Shown: piece after piece, positions 30,725 through 32,009 of the stretch
Layout: each line of letters starts with the position of its first letter
How positions within the stretch are numbered: position 1 is the stretch's first letter
NCBI GenBank assembly: GCA_001767035.1
Contig: MEKR01000196.1
Coordinates: forward strand, 1 to 32,009
DNA length: 32,009 nucleotides
Origin: Acidobacteria bacterium RIFCSPLOWO2_02_FULL_61_28
Lineage (GTDB): Bacteria; Acidobacteriota; Terriglobia; 2-12-FULL-54-10
Direction of reading: 5' to 3'
Translations under genes and position numbers: made by a program
Notes under the pieces: model-generated
Told to the model about the DNA's origin: nothing
What the model saw: the letters and a program-made list of their open reading frames with translations, nothing else
The model's database searches: none

Positions 30725-31048
30725 GGCATGGCTGACCCTGGATTATTCATAACGGTTTCGCAATACGCGCTGGTCCAAGCGTTGCTAAGCTGCTTCTGTG
30801 GCCGTTCCCCTTTTCTCTAGCCCCGGCCTTCAGGCCGGGGTCAGCAACACTATTTATTTTACAGGCCGCTTTAGCGGCCTTCCCGGTTTTCGGCTTTAGC
30901 CCTCGCTAAACCCTCTGGCTAAAGCCGGCCTTGAGAAGCCCGCTGAAGCGGGCTGGGGATCACTTCTTGATACTGCCTACCCAGCGCTGAAGCGCTGGGC
31001 TAGAGAAAAAGGACCGTCCTTCATGAATAATCCAGGTGAAGCCATGCC
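30725..31048. mobile_element. MITE-like element with 26-bp imperfect terminal inverted repeats
   Basis: GGCATGGCTGACCCTGGATT and ATTCAT (30725-30750) face ATGAATAATCCAGG and TGAAGCCATGCC (31023-31048). Fourteen bases (CCTGGATTATTCAT) are perfectly inverted and the match continues imperfectly on both sides. A second, inner pair TTTTCTCTAGCCC (30811-30823) and GGGCTAGAGAAAA (30997-31009) lies within. Between them are five palindromes. No transposase ORF is inside, and no target-site duplication could be confirmed by eye. Non-coding. Confidence 0.55.
30821..30999. repeat. Array of five REP-like palindromes
   Basis: In order: CCCCGGCCT-TC-AGGCCGGGG (30821-30840), AGGCCGCT-TT-AGCGGCCT (30863-30880), CGGCTTTAGCC-N15-GGCTAAAGCCG (30891-30927), AGCCCGCT-GA-AGCGGGCT (30937-30954) and CCCAGCGCT-GA-AGCGCTGGG (30980-30999). 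The arms differ but remain perfectly complementary, while the CT-NN-AG core is kept. There is no spacer regularity, so it is not a CRISPR array. Confidence 0.85.
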
Positions 31049-31096
31049 CTGACGAGCCGTGCCCTAATGCAAAGCCGAGCGTCTTACGGTTGCGCT

Positions 31097-32009
31097 TCAA
31101 GCCCGTCCCGCGCGGGAGCGCAACGCCGCGCCCACGGGTTCTTCGCCCCACTGGCGATGCTTGTCGAGGACCCGGCGCAGAGCCTGACCGGTGTAGGACT
31201 CTGCGCAGCGAGCCACCGTTTCCGGCGTCCCGCAGCAGACGACGTAGCCGCCCCGCTCGCCTCCTTCCGGTCCCAGGTCAATGACCCAGTCGGCGGTCTT
31301 GATCACGTCCAGATTGTGTTCGATGATCAGAATACTCCCGCCGTTGTCAATCAACTTCCGAAATGCCGCGAGCAGCGTGGCGATGTCGTCAAAGTGCAAT
31401 CCGGTGGTCGGCTCGTCGAAAATATAGAGCGCAGATTCGCTTTCGCCAAACGCCAGGTGCCCGGCCAGCTTGACGCGCTGCGCTTCGCCGCCTGAAAGCG
31501 TGGTGGCCGACTGCCCGAGCCGCAGGTAGCCCAGCCCCACGTCGTCCAGAACCTGAAGCCGGCGCGTGATCGAGGAGTGCCCGCTGAAGAATGCCAGAGC
31601 CTCCCGGACCGTCATGCGCAGCACTTCGTGGATGTTCTTTCCCTTGTACCGAGCCTCCAGCACGCCGCTCTTGAAGCGCGTGCCCCGGCACTCTTCGCAG
31701 ACCAGCTCGACATCCGCCAGGAACTGCATCTCGACGGTGATGGTCCCGCTGCCCTGGCAGGCCTCGCAGCGCCCCCCCGATATGTTAAAGGAAAAGTGGC
31801 CGGGCGAATAGCCCCGCTTGCGGGCCTCGGGCTGCGCGGCAAAAAGCGTGCGGATAGGGTCGAACGCTTTGATGTAAGTAACCGGATTCGAGCGCGGCGT
31901 CCGCCCGATGGGCGACTGGTCCACCAACACGACGCTCTGGACGTGCTCCATTCCGTCCACGCGGCGGCAGCCGAGTCGGTCCGTCGCCGAAAACCCTTCT
32001 CCCTCCCCT
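31097..32009 (-). CDS. uvrA: UvrABC excision nuclease subunit A, C-terminal part (runs off the window)
   Basis: UvrA recognises DNA damage as a dimer in nucleotide excision repair. The frame stays open to the window end, so only about 300 C-terminal residues are seen; the start lies beyond 32009. Present are [18 protein letters not shown], the zinc-finger pairs CEAC and CEEC, the ABC signature [13 protein letters not shown] and Walker [17 protein letters not shown], then [24 protein letters not shown], all of the second ATPase domain. It ends in a short basic tail. It is very unlikely to be anything else. Confidence 0.98.
   Translation of the reverse strand, partial: GEGEGFSATDRLGCRRVDGMEHVQSVVLVDQSPIGRTPRSNPVTYIKAFDPIRTLFAAQPEARKRGYSPGHFSFNISGGRCEACQGSGTITVEMQFLADVELVCEECRGTRFKSGVLEARYKGKNIHEVLRMTVREALAFFSGHSSITRRLQVLDDVGLGYLRLGQSATTLSGGEAQRVKLAGHLAFGESESALYIFDEPTTGLHFDDIATLLAAFRKLIDNGGSILIIEHNLDVIKTADWVIDLGPEGGERGGYVVCCGTPETVARCAESYTGQALRRVLDKHRQWGEEPVGAALRSRAGRA

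Larger units (their letters stand above)
30665..31096. other. Non-coding region between the TPR gene and uvrA
   Basis: Holds the palindrome at 30681, the MITE-like element and its internal array, and about 50 bp of unannotated sequence before the uvrA 3' end. It contains no ORF with a ribosome binding site. Confidence 0.6.

Noticed and set aside
29855-30820. + strand ORF opposite the TPR gene (321 aa)
   Set aside because: Antisense shadow ending in the repeat region; no motif.
30821-30999. Palindrome array as a possible CRISPR
   Set aside because: Repeats differ in sequence and length, spacers are irregular and no cas gene is near.

Overview
The window is about 32 kb of GC-rich (roughly 60%) bacterial chromosome, densely coding on both strands. 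It suggests a member of the Acidobacteriota or a close soil or subsurface relative. Grounds for this are a photosynthetic-reaction-centre-type dihaem cytochrome c fused to an extra domain, many secreted TPR and helical proteins, a CHASE2 kinase with an NtrC-type regulator, and small palindromic repeats scattered between and inside genes. The phylum call is inference; there is no rRNA gene to anchor it.

Layout. 1-5.2 kb is housekeeping: tsaB (-), then a + strand run trpS, scpA, scpB, rluB and a CoA-binding protein, covering tRNA modification and charging, chromosome segregation and rRNA pseudouridylation. Short repeat cassettes lie between these genes and inside tsaB and rluB. 5.2-8.4 kb is an accessory stretch of visibly lower GC: a CI-like repressor divergent from a small coiled-coil gene across a strong operator-bearing promoter, a truncated DNA methyltransferase, an EVE-nuclease fusion that looks like a restriction enzyme, and an orphan gene. 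8.4-11.5 kb (-) holds a metallo-beta-lactamase-fold hydrolase, two hypothetical genes and serS. 11.7-12.1 kb (+) holds an exported rhodanese with an in-frame TGA exactly at the catalytic cysteine and a SECIS-like hairpin just after it, so it is a candidate selenoprotein. 12.2-14.1 kb (-) is a radical SAM/B12-type enzyme. 14.4-21.8 kb (+) holds the cytochrome, a gene remnant with a strong terminator, rfbB, a TPR lipoprotein-like or secreted protein, and an nfeD-SPFH-SPOR membrane-quality-control/envelope cluster. 21.8-32 kb (-) holds coaE, a histidine kinase / zinc-ribbon / sigma-54 regulator operon, a HigBA-type toxin-antitoxin pair, a SprT-like metallopeptidase, an operon of two secreted helical proteins downstream of a TPR protein, and the C-terminal part of uvrA running off the window. 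A 320-bp nested inverted-repeat element made of REP-like palindromes lies before uvrA.

The most notable points are the probable selenocysteine rhodanese, the in-frame repeat cassettes inside tsaB and rluB, the EVE-nuclease/methyltransferase-remnant island, and the structured palindrome element at 30.7-31.05 kb.
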